Positions 56,826 to 64,000 of a DNA stretch of 64,000 nucleotides are shown here, piece by piece. The translations under genes and the position numbers were made by a program. The notes beneath the pieces were generated by a model. It made no database searches. It worked only from the letters and a program-made list of their open reading frames with translations, and was not told where the DNA came from. Position 1 is the first letter of the stretch. Every line of letters starts with the position of its first letter. Location of the stretch: positions 92,357-156,356 of the forward strand of contig SCRE01000004.1 of the NCBI GenBank assembly GCA_004297935.1, read 5' to 3'. This DNA comes from Microbacteriaceae bacterium (GTDB taxonomy: Bacteria > Actinomycetota > Actinomycetes > Actinomycetales > Microbacteriaceae).

Positions 56826-58595
56826 CTACCCGGTGATCGCGCCTTCCGCAGCGGAATGCACGAGCCTCGAGTACTTTGCGAGAACGCCACGGGTATAGCG
56901 CGGGGAAAGCGGTTCCCAACCTTCACGGCGGGCTGCCAGCTCGGACTCGTCGACCAGTAGGTCAAGTGAGCGAGCCGCGATATTGACCCGTATCAGATCA
57001 CCATCGCGCACGAATGCAATCGGACCTGCGTCCACTGCTTCGGGTGCTATGTGGCCGATGCACAGACCGGTTGTGCCGCCTGAGAATCGACCGTCCGTCA
57101 ATAGTAATACATCCTTTCCCAGCCCCGCTCCCTTGATGGCTGCGGTGATCGCGAGCATCTCGCGCATTCCGGGGCCGCCCTTCGGGCCTTCGTAACGGAT
57201 GACGATGACGTCGCCCTTGTCGATCGCTCCCGCCGTCAGCGCGTCCATCGCAGCACGCTCGCGCTCGAAAACACGCGCAGGGCCTTCGAAGACGTCCGCG
57301 TCGAAACCGGCCGTCTTCACGACGGCTCCGTCCGGGGCGAAGGAACCCTTGAGAATGGTCAGCCCACCGGTCGGGTGGATCGGATTGTCGAGGGTGCGCA
57401 ACACCTGGCCGTCCAGCGGCTTCGGGTTGAGCACCGCCAAGTTCTCGGCGACCGTCTTGCCGGTGACGGTCAGCGCGTCGCCGTGCAGCAGCCCGGCGTC
57501 GAGCAGTGCCTTCATCACGACGGGGATGCCGCCGTGATGATCGACGTCGTTCATCACGTATTGTCCGAACGGTTTCAGGTCGCCGATGTGCGGCACCCTG
57601 TCGCCGATGCGGTTGAAGTCGTCGAGGGTCAGCTCGACGTCCGCTTCGCGTGCGATCGCCAGCAGGTGCAACACGACGTTCGTCGAGCCGCCGAGGGCCA
57701 TCGCCACGGTGATCGCGTTCTCGAACGCCTTCTTCGTGAGGATGTCCCTGGTCGTGATTCCGAGGCGCAACATGTTGACGACCGCCTCACCGCTGCGGTG
57801 CGCAAAGTAGTCCCGACGGCGGTCCGCAGCGGGTGGCGCTGCCGAGCCCGGCATGCTGAGGCCGAGCGCTTCGGCGACGGAGGCCATCGTGTTGGCGGTG
57901 TACATACCGCCACAGGCACCCTCCCCCGGAACGATCGCACACTCGATCGCGTGCAGATCTTCGCGACTCATGGTGCCGGCGAGACAGGAGCCGACGGCCT
58001 CGAACGAGTCGATGATCGTGACCTCCTTCTCGACACCGTTGGAGAGCTGCACCCAACCGGGCATCGTCGACCCCGCATAGAGGAAGACGGATGCCAACCC
58101 GAGCCGAGCGGCCGCCATGAGCATGCCGGGGATGGACTTGTCACAGCCCGCCAGCAGCACCGAGCCGTCGAGACGCTCGGCCATCATCACCGTCTCGACC
58201 GAGTCGGCGATCACCTCACGCGACACCAGTGAGAAGTGCATGCCCTCGTGGCCCATCGAGATGCCGTCGGAGACGGAGACGGTGCCGAACTGCAGCGGGT
58301 AGCCACCGCCGCCATGCACCCCCTCCTTTGCCGCCTGCGCGAGTCGGTCGAGGCTGAGATTGCACGGGGTGATCTCGTTCCAGGAGCTGGCGATGCCGAT
58401 CTGCGGCTTGTCCCAATCCTCGTCGCCCATGCCGACGGCGCGCAGCATTCCGCGGCTCGTCGTGGCCTCGATTCCGTCGGTGACGGTGCGACTGCGCGGT
58501 TTGATGTCGATCCCGGGTTGTGCCGACTCGGGCTGCGCCAACTCGGACTCGAGCAACTCGGATTCTGGCAACTCGGATTCTGGCAATTCAGGCAT
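56826..58595 (-). CDS. ilvD: Dihydroxy-acid dehydratase
   Basis: Fe-S enzyme making the 2-oxo acid precursors of Val and Ile. 589 aa; cysteine ligands in [22 protein letters not shown] and [14 protein letters not shown]. The first 25 residues ([25 protein letters not shown]) are low complexity, from 15-bp repeats, and precede the normal start of the fold ([22 protein letters not shown]). It starts nine bases after otsB. Confidence 0.96.
   Translation of the reverse strand: MPELPESELPESELLESELAQPESAQPGIDIKPRSRTVTDGIEATTSRGMLRAVGMGDEDWDKPQIGIASSWNEITPCNLSLDRLAQAAKEGVHGGGGYPLQFGTVSVSDGISMGHEGMHFSLVSREVIADSVETVMMAERLDGSVLLAGCDKSIPGMLMAAARLGLASVFLYAGSTMPGWVQLSNGVEKEVTIIDSFEAVGSCLAGTMSREDLHAIECAIVPGEGACGGMYTANTMASVAEALGLSMPGSAAPPAADRRRDYFAHRSGEAVVNMLRLGITTRDILTKKAFENAITVAMALGGSTNVVLHLLAIAREADVELTLDDFNRIGDRVPHIGDLKPFGQYVMNDVDHHGGIPVVMKALLDAGLLHGDALTVTGKTVAENLAVLNPKPLDGQVLRTLDNPIHPTGGLTILKGSFAPDGAVVKTAGFDADVFEGPARVFERERAAMDALTAGAIDKGDVIVIRYEGPKGGPGMREMLAITAAIKGAGLGKDVLLLTDGRFSGGTTGLCIGHIAPEAVDAGPIAFVRDGDLIRVNIAARSLDLLVDESELAARREGWEPLSPRYTRGVLAKYSRLVHSAAEGAITG
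58523..58588. repeat. About four 15-bp tandem repeats in the ilvD start
   Basis: Units including GCAACTCGGATTCTG twice (58553-58567, 58568-58582), with diverged neighbours on both sides; in frame, encoding PESEL repeats. Confidence 0.88.
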
Positions 58596-58604
58596 GCTCC
58601 GAGT

Positions 58605-59405
58605 CTATGACCGTTGGGCCAACGCCCGAGACCGGGCGCCGGCGAGCAGGGTCAGCATGACGGCGACCGCGTGCGGGCCCGCAACGCGGTACTGCGCCGC
58701 CGTGTCGCCGTCACCGACTTTCACACCGAGATCGTTCTCACCCAGCACCGCGAACGCGTCTTCGTCCGTCACGTCATCGCCTGCATAGAGCACAGCGGAT
58801 GCGCCGACATGGGACCGCAGTCGCTCGACACCTTCTCCCTTGGTCGCGTCACGCACCGTGAACTCGAGGATGTCCTTGCCCTCGCGCACGACGAAGCCGC
58901 CGATCTCGTCGGCCGCGGCCCGAACAGCCTCGTGCAGTGCCGGCACCGCGGTCGGGTCGACCAGCCGGGTGTGCACGCCGAGACCGACCGGCTTGCGCTC
59001 GAGCATCGAATGCGGCGTGGCATCGATCAGCGCGGTCAGCGCCGCATCCAACGCGCTCAACCGACGGCGTTCGTCGTCGGCAAGCCCGAGTTCCTCCACC
59101 CCGGCGTCGAGGCGCACCTCGTCGCCGTGCGAGCCGATCAGCAGCACGTCGTCGTCCGCCATCGCGATGCGCACGAGACTCTCCAGCGGCCGGCCGGACA
59201 CATAGGCCACCCAGGTGTTCGGCAGCTTCTTCAACGCGTCCAGCGCAGCGGCGGATTCGGGCAGGACGCGAGCCTGAGACACACTGTCGACGAGCGGGCT
59301 CAGCGTGCCGTCGAAGTCCAGTGCGATGAGCAGCCGATCTGCCCGAGCCAGTTCGGCCAGCGCGACCGCGAAGACACGGGCCTGCGTCGAAACGTGCTCG
59401 GTCAT
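58605..59405 (-). CDS. otsB: Trehalose-6-phosphate phosphatase
   Basis: HAD phosphatase of 266 aa: LLIALDFDGTLSPLVD, YVSGRP, and YAGDDVTDEDAFAVL. It dephosphorylates trehalose-6-phosphate to trehalose. It starts immediately after the otsA stop. Confidence 0.94.
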   Translation of the reverse strand: MTEHVSTQARVFAVALAELARADRLLIALDFDGTLSPLVDSVSQARVLPESAAALDALKKLPNTWVAYVSGRPLESLVRIAMADDDVLLIGSHGDEVRLDAGVEELGLADDERRRLSALDAALTALIDATPHSMLERKPVGLGVHTRLVDPTAVPALHEAVRAAADEIGGFVVREGKDILEFTVRDATKGEGVERLRSHVGASAVLYAGDDVTDEDAFAVLGENDLGVKVGDGDTAAQYRVAGPHAVAVMLTLLAGARSRALAQRS

Positions 59406-60893
59406 CTAGCGTTCCCTCGATCGGTGTCCGGCCGGTTGTTCGGCCGGGTAGTCGTCATGATCGTTGCGCGTCAGAGCCTCGAGGAAGGTCGAGGACCAAC
59501 GCTGAACGTCGAACGTGAGAACGCGTCGTCGGAGGGCGCGCATTCGCCGGGTGCGATCGCGCGCCGACATGGAGATCGCGCGCAGCATCGCGTCTTTCAT
59601 TCCCTCGATGTCGTGCGGGTTGATCAGCAGTGCTTGCCGCAACTCATCGGATGCCCCGGCGAACTCGCTGAGGACGAGCACGCCGTCTTCGTCCACACGC
59701 GAGGCCACGTACTCTTTGGCGACCAGGTTCATACCGTCGCGCAATGCCGTCACGAGCATGACGTCGGCGGCGAGGTACAGCGCGACCATCTCCTCCCGCG
59801 GGTAGCCCTGATGGAGATAGCTGATGGCCGTGTGGCTGATCGAGCTGTAGTCCCCGTTGATCCGGCCGACCGTCAGCTCGATCTCGTCGCGCAGTTGCTT
59901 GTAGGTTTCGACGCGCTCGCGACTGGGGCTGGCCACCTGGACGAGCGAAACGTCTTCGACGGATACCGAGCCGTCTCGTAGCAGCTCACCGTACGCCTTG
60001 AGCCGGTGGCCGATGCCCTTGGTGTAATCCAGTCGGTCCACGCCGAGCATGACGGTCTTCGGGTTGCCCAGCTCTTCGCGGATCTGGCGTGCTCGCGCCT
60101 GGATCTCCGGACGCAGAGCCAGATCCTGGTAGAGCTGAGCGTCGATGGAGATCGGGAACTGCCGCACCAGCACGGTGCGGACGAGCTGCCCTCGACGGTT
60201 GCGTGTGACATGCCGATGCGACCCGGCATCCGGATCGTCCGCCTCGATCGGAACCTCGATGACTGAGCCGCGCGTGTCGAACCCCTTGAGGCGACGAGCA
60301 GCCCGGGCGAAGTTGGCGGCATCCGCCAGACGCTGGAACCCGATCACATCGGCGCCGAGCAGCCCCTCCACGATCTGCCGGCGCCACGGCAACTGCGAAT
60401 AGATGCCGTATGCGGGAAACGGAATGTGATTGAAGAAGCCGATCACGACGTCGGGACGTTCGTCGCGGATCATCTTCGGAACCAGTTGAAGCTGGTAGTC
60501 GTGCACCCAGACCACGGCGCCGTGAGCGGCAGCGGCGATAGCGGCAGCCGCGAACCGGCGGTTGACGGCGACGTAGGCGTCCCACCACTCACGGTGGAAG
60601 CGCGGTGGGGCGATCACGTCGTGATACAGCGGCCAGAGCGTGTCGTTGGAGAAGCCCTCGTAGTAGTACTCGATGTCCTGCTCGCTCAGCGTGATCGGCA
60701 CGATGTCGATGCCGTCGGAGACGAACGGGTCGAAGTGCGCGTCGGCGATCCCGACCCAGCCGATCCAGACGCCCTCCTGCGTCTTCATCACCGGCTCGAG
60801 GGCAGCCACCAAACCGCCGGGCGACGGTCGCCATACGGCGTCGGCGCCCTCGCCGGAGACATGGTCGACGGGCAGGCGGTTCGAGACGATCAC
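59406..60893 (-). CDS. otsA: Trehalose-6-phosphate synthase
   Basis: GT20 glycosyltransferase making trehalose-6-phosphate. [85 protein letters not shown] and [22 protein letters not shown]. The GTG at 60893 gives 495 aa but starts within the first strand and has no ribosome site. An in-frame ATT at 60947 adds 18 residues (ISAHNEETTSADATTADL) and has GGGAGG six bases upstream, so the true start may be 60947. Confidence 0.94.
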   Translation of the reverse strand: MIVSNRLPVDHVSGEGADAVWRPSPGGLVAALEPVMKTQEGVWIGWVGIADAHFDPFVSDGIDIVPITLSEQDIEYYYEGFSNDTLWPLYHDVIAPPRFHREWWDAYVAVNRRFAAAAIAAAAHGAVVWVHDYQLQLVPKMIRDERPDVVIGFFNHIPFPAYGIYSQLPWRRQIVEGLLGADVIGFQRLADAANFARAARRLKGFDTRGSVIEVPIEADDPDAGSHRHVTRNRRGQLVRTVLVRQFPISIDAQLYQDLALRPEIQARARQIREELGNPKTVMLGVDRLDYTKGIGHRLKAYGELLRDGSVSVEDVSLVQVASPSRERVETYKQLRDEIELTVGRINGDYSSISHTAISYLHQGYPREEMVALYLAADVMLVTALRDGMNLVAKEYVASRVDEDGVLVLSEFAGASDELRQALLINPHDIEGMKDAMLRAISMSARDRTRRMRALRRRVLTFDVQRWSSTFLEALTRNDHDDYPAEQPAGHRSRER

Positions 60894-60962
60894 GAGGTCG
60901 GCTGTCGTGGCATCCGCCGAGGTCGTCTCTTCATTGTGTGCTGAAATGGCGTGCCTCCCACC

Positions 60963-60983
60963 GAGCAGGAGCAGGAGCAGGAG
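60963..60983. repeat. Hexanucleotide repeat upstream of otsA
   Basis: GAGCAG about 3.5 times (60963-60983), just upstream of the otsA ribosome site. Confidence 0.85.
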
Positions 60984-61034
60984 CCTCCGCTCGGTGCCAG
61001 ATTATCAGCAGGGCATGTTGTCAGAGTGCGCTTG

Positions 61035-62945
61035 TCAGAGTGCGCCGCGGGCGAGAGCGAAGCCGAATGCCCGCGCGCCGCGTTTGCGCGCGACGACCCA
61101 CAGCGATGCGAGCACGCTGATGCCGGCGAACAGCAGCAACGCTATCGCGGGGCCCGCAATCGCACCGCCGCCGAGGCCCGAGACGATGCCCTGCATGCCC
61201 TGGACCGCGTAGGTCATCGGAAGCAGCGGGCTCAGCACCTGGAACGGTGCGGAGACGACCTGCAGCGGCACCAGCCCGCTGACGGCCGCCAATTGCAAGG
61301 CGAGCAGCACGAGCGACAGCACGATGCCGACGCGGCCGAACGCGACCATCAGCAGGTAGTGGATCGCGGTGAACACCAGTGCGATGAGCATCGAGAACGC
61401 TAGTGTGGCTGGAATCATCGGCCAGGACACTCCGAGTGCGAGGTGCAGCAACCCGGTCAGAGCGATCGCCTGAGCCAGCGCAAGGCCACCGGCGCGACCG
61501 AGTCCGCGGACGAGCAGCCGGCCGGTCGAGGCCGTCGACGCCAGTGCCGTCGCCGTCAGCGGCCTCAGCAGCAGGAAGACGGCGATGGCACCGATCCACA
61601 ATCCGATCGGCACGAAGATCATGCCGATCACGGAGCCGACCGAACCGATCGGGTTCGCCCTCGTGACGGAGAAGCCCACCGGGTCGGCGACCACCTTGGC
61701 GGTCGCCTTCACGTCCAGATTCCTCATGCCGGCTGCCTGCTCCGCACCGGTTTTCATCCCGGCCGCGAGCTGCTCGGCGCCGGATTGCAATTGCGTCGCC
61801 CCGGAGGCAGTGCTCGACGCGCCAGACGCCAGTTGAGCCATGCCGTCGGAGAGCCCACTCGCTCCCGACCGCAGCTGAGCCGACCCGCTGGACAGCGTGG
61901 CCATGCCTGCGGCGACTTCGGCGATTCCGTCGTGCGCGGCGCCGAGCCGAGCCGCGCCTGCCGCCAACTCCCCCGCGTGGGAGGTCGCAGCCGTCAACTT
62001 CGGCACGAGCGCGGCCATCATCGCCCTGCCCTGTGCAGCGAGTGCCGGGTCGGCTGACTGCACCATGGTGTTCGCCGATGCGATCGCGCTTGCCAGCTGT
62101 GCTGTTCCGTCGGCGTACGCGGCCATGGAACTTCCAAGCCCGCCCAGCGACGCTGTCTGTTGTGAGAGTCGAGTGGCCCCCGAGCTGAGGTCGTCGACAC
62201 CCGTGGTGTAGCCATCGATCCCGTTGGAGAGCGTTGCTGACCCTGATGCGGTCGATGCCACTCCCGACGACAGCTGTGTCAGTCCGATGGTCAGGCCCGT
62301 CGCCCCCGTCGCGAGCGATGCTGCACCGTCTGCGGACTTCTGAAGCCCCGCATCCATACGGGCGAGGTTGCCGTAGAGCCCGTCCAGGTATTGCATGGTG
62401 ATCTGCTTGCCGAGACTGCTGGTCATCGCAGCGCCGACGCTCTGCGCGACGGTGCCAGCCAGATAGCTGTGCGCGTCATCCGTTCGAATAGCCAACTTCG
62501 CTTGAGCGGGGTCCGCGCCCGAAATGCTCAGGATCGATTGGGAGAAGTCCTTCGGGATCGTCACGACGGCGAACGCATCGCCGGAGGCGAGTGCCGCGCT
62601 TGCGTCCTTCGAGTTCGAGGTGGTCCACTTCAGACCGGACGAGGACGATCCGGTCAGCTCCGTCACGAGTTGCCGGCCTGCAAGCACCATTTGCTTCGAA
62701 CCGTCTGCCGCGGTCGTGGTCACCATCGTGTCATTGTTCACGACGATTGCGGGGATCGTGTCGACCCGGCTGGTCGCAGAGCCCAGCGACCCGGCGAACA
62801 GGCCTGCGATGGTCAGCGGCACCACGATCACGCCGGCGATGACGATGCCGAAGATCCATCGCCGTTGACCGGCCGTGCGACTGAACAGCCGGTCGAATCG
62901 GTTCTGTGCTTTCACCGTCTGTGCTTTCACTGCCTTTGCAGTCAC
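61035..62945 (-). CDS. YhgE/Pip-domain membrane protein
   Basis: 636 aa, a phage-receptor/type VII-associated membrane family. An N-terminal helix (RRWIFGIVIAGVIVVPLTIAGLFAGSLG), a long extracytoplasmic part with heptad-like repeats rich in G/A/S (LSSGVASTASGSATLSNGIDGYTTGVDDLSSGATRLSQQTASL), and six C-terminal helices. GTG at 62945 overlaps the MMPL stop by four bases. The N-terminal KAVKAQTVKAQ is from 15-bp repeats. Confidence 0.85.
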   Translation of the reverse strand: MTAKAVKAQTVKAQNRFDRLFSRTAGQRRWIFGIVIAGVIVVPLTIAGLFAGSLGSATSRVDTIPAIVVNNDTMVTTTAADGSKQMVLAGRQLVTELTGSSSSGLKWTTSNSKDASAALASGDAFAVVTIPKDFSQSILSISGADPAQAKLAIRTDDAHSYLAGTVAQSVGAAMTSSLGKQITMQYLDGLYGNLARMDAGLQKSADGAASLATGATGLTIGLTQLSSGVASTASGSATLSNGIDGYTTGVDDLSSGATRLSQQTASLGGLGSSMAAYADGTAQLASAIASANTMVQSADPALAAQGRAMMAALVPKLTAATSHAGELAAGAARLGAAHDGIAEVAAGMATLSSGSAQLRSGASGLSDGMAQLASGASSTASGATQLQSGAEQLAAGMKTGAEQAAGMRNLDVKATAKVVADPVGFSVTRANPIGSVGSVIGMIFVPIGLWIGAIAVFLLLRPLTATALASTASTGRLLVRGLGRAGGLALAQAIALTGLLHLALGVSWPMIPATLAFSMLIALVFTAIHYLLMVAFGRVGIVLSLVLLALQLAAVSGLVPLQVVSAPFQVLSPLLPMTYAVQGMQGIVSGLGGGAIAGPAIALLLFAGISVLASLWVVARKRGARAFGFALARGAL

Positions 62946-62947
62946 AG
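62903..62947. repeat. 15-bp tandem repeats at the yhgE-like start
   Basis: TCTGTGCTTTCACCG followed by TCTGTGCTTTCACTG, and a third diverged unit; encodes KAQTVKAQ repeats. Confidence 0.85.
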
Positions 62948-64000
62948 GAGCACGCCCGTTCTGGTGAGGGTGTCAAGATCGATGACGGTCAGCGGGCGGC
63001 TGACCGCGGTGTTGCCTGCGATGGCATCGTCCGGTGGCACCAGGGCTGATGGCGAGCCGAAGACGATGCTCGTTCCTGCGGGTGTGAGCTTCTCGACGAC
63101 GGCGATGAACGTGTCACGCCGTGCGCGGTCCCCGAGCCGGTCGCCGAGGTCGACGAAGATGATGCCGGGACGCTCCGCCAGCGCAGCCGCGACGAGCAGG
63201 CTGGCTCGCTGGACGGCCCCGAGCGAGACGAGCGTCGTGTCGGCGACGAGCGGAGTTCCCCTCACCTCGTGGGCCTCCAGCGCATCGGCCAGCCGCGCGA
63301 CGGTGCCGGCGACTTGTCGACGGGAGGAGGTGAGGCGCCACCACGGTCCGCTCAGCTCGTTGCGCTGGGCGATCAGCTCGCCTGCAGTGGTGTCGCCGTC
63401 GAGCGTGTCAACGGCGCCGACATCGCACAGGGCGACCTGGCGCATTGCCCGTGAACGCTCCGACGGAAGCACCGAACCCAGCACTTGAAGCCGCCCGGCG
63501 CGCGCATCCAGCCGACCGGCGAGGGTCGCTGCGACGACGCGCCGTTCGGCGGGCTCTCCGCGCAGCCAGAGCACGCCGCCTCGAGGAACGGACAGTTCCA
63601 GCGGACCGACTTCGTTGCCCTCGACGCCGAGAGAGAGGGCATCCGCTGTGATTGCGGCATTCTGGGTGCTCGCCCAAGCCCGGTCGGACACATGCCGACG
63701 AAGACCCTCACCCTCGATGTCGACGTTGGGGAGGACACGCTCAAGCCACTTCGGCAACCACCACGCGGCTTTGCCCGCGAGCGCCATCGCGGCGGGCACG
63801 AGTGTCATGCGCACGAGGAACGCGTCGAAGAAGATGCCGATCGCCAAGCCGAGCGCGATGCCCTTGATCACGCCGGAGCCTTCTGGGACGAATGCGAAGA
63901 AGACGAAGAACATGATCAGCGCTGCGGCGGTCACCACCCGAGCGGCGTTCGAGAAGCCCGTGCGGATCGCCTCCTTCGGCTTGCCCGATTTCACGAACTC
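62942..64000 (-). CDS. MMPL-family transporter with a degenerate ABC-ATPase-like C-terminus (partial)
   Basis: C-terminal 352 residues of an MMPL/RND exporter; the N-terminus is beyond the right edge. The last membrane block AARVVTAAALIMFFVFFAFVPEGSGVIKGIALGLAIGIFFDAFLVRMTLVPAAMAL is typical of MMPL. After this comes PLELSVPRGGVLWLRGEPAERRVVAATLAGRLDARAGRLQVLG, like an ABC nucleotide-binding domain, but GxxGxGKS is replaced by GEPAERRV. Walker B-like GIIFVDLGDRLG lacks the catalytic Glu. The GTG at 63994 is not the start; the frame continues to the edge. Confidence 0.83.
   Translation of the reverse strand, partial: EFVKSGKPKEAIRTGFSNAARVVTAAALIMFFVFFAFVPEGSGVIKGIALGLAIGIFFDAFLVRMTLVPAAMALAGKAAWWLPKWLERVLPNVDIEGEGLRRHVSDRAWASTQNAAITADALSLGVEGNEVGPLELSVPRGGVLWLRGEPAERRVVAATLAGRLDARAGRLQVLGSVLPSERSRAMRQVALCDVGAVDTLDGDTTAGELIAQRNELSGPWWRLTSSRRQVAGTVARLADALEAHEVRGTPLVADTTLVSLGAVQRASLLVAAALAERPGIIFVDLGDRLGDRARRDTFIAVVEKLTPAGTSIVFGSPSALVPPDDAIAGNTAVSRPLTVIDLDTLTRTGVLL

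Noticed and set aside
61443-62057. Plus-strand open frame opposite the YhgE gene
   Set aside because: Composition follows the reverse complement of the Gly/Ala/Ser-rich repeat region; no ribosome site.

Overview
The window is high-GC DNA with GTG/TTG starts, ATGA/GTGA stop-start overlaps and coenzyme F420 enzymes. Gene content and order (leuCD-murA-plsC-gpsA; leuB-ilvE-FAH-gltX; a frameshifted DUF222/HNH gene; a putative F420-0 importer) point to an actinobacterium, most likely Microbacteriaceae. This placement rests on protein recognition, not on a 16S gene or a database search.

Layout. (1) 1-5.2 kb, minus strand: overlapping leuC-leuD-murA-plsC-gpsA, joining leucine synthesis to peptidoglycan and phospholipid precursor synthesis. 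(2) 5.2-12.6 kb: terC behind a probable yybP-ykoY manganese riboswitch, a lipase-maturation-factor protein, a small cupin, a VapBC-type toxin-antitoxin pair, tRNA-Glu(CTC), and a CopB-type copper ATPase with a CsoR-like operator at its start, then an MBL hydrolase and a Ddn-like F420 oxidoreductase. (3) 12.6-18.5 kb: a three-gene ABC importer of the putative F420-0 type, convergent with a KAS III-like gene, an F420-dependent LLM oxidoreductase and cofE. Together they suggest uptake of F420-0 followed by glutamylation. (4) 18.5-24.9 kb: ordinary metabolic and membrane genes (HdeD-like, quinone reductase, DadA-like, PAP2, slipin, Ogt).

(5) About 25.4-44.3 kb: an integrated element of about 18.9 kb next to tRNA-Gln(CTG). 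A 22-bp repeat (21/22 identical) lies at each end, one copy inside the tRNA. A 30-bp repeat (29/30) lies just inside each end. Beside the tRNA are a tyrosine integrase and an excisionase-like gene. A zeta-toxin module and a MobF relaxase-helicase follow. The distal 11 kb is a defence-like cargo: an MNT-type nucleotidyltransferase operon, an ApeA-like HEPN protein, a second RxxxxH HEPN-like protein, a TIR protein with a C-terminal membrane helix, a third RxxxxH-containing unknown protein, and several unknown or decayed genes. This is the likeliest place for an undescribed system.

(6) 44.5-64 kb, almost entirely minus strand: a TrxR-like protein and gltX, the broken DUF222/HNH gene (plus strand), then a co-directional block read as MMPL-YhgE-otsA-otsB-ilvD-ilvB-ilvN-ilvC-serA-leuB-ilvE-FAH. 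This covers branched-chain amino acid and serine synthesis, trehalose synthesis and a transporter whose C-terminus resembles a decayed ABC ATPase.

A theme across the window is short tandem duplication, very often of exactly 15 bp, at gene starts, gene ends and in spacers (leuC, ilvE, ilvD, yhgE, zeta toxin, cupin and others). These mostly stay in frame and create low-complexity protein termini.
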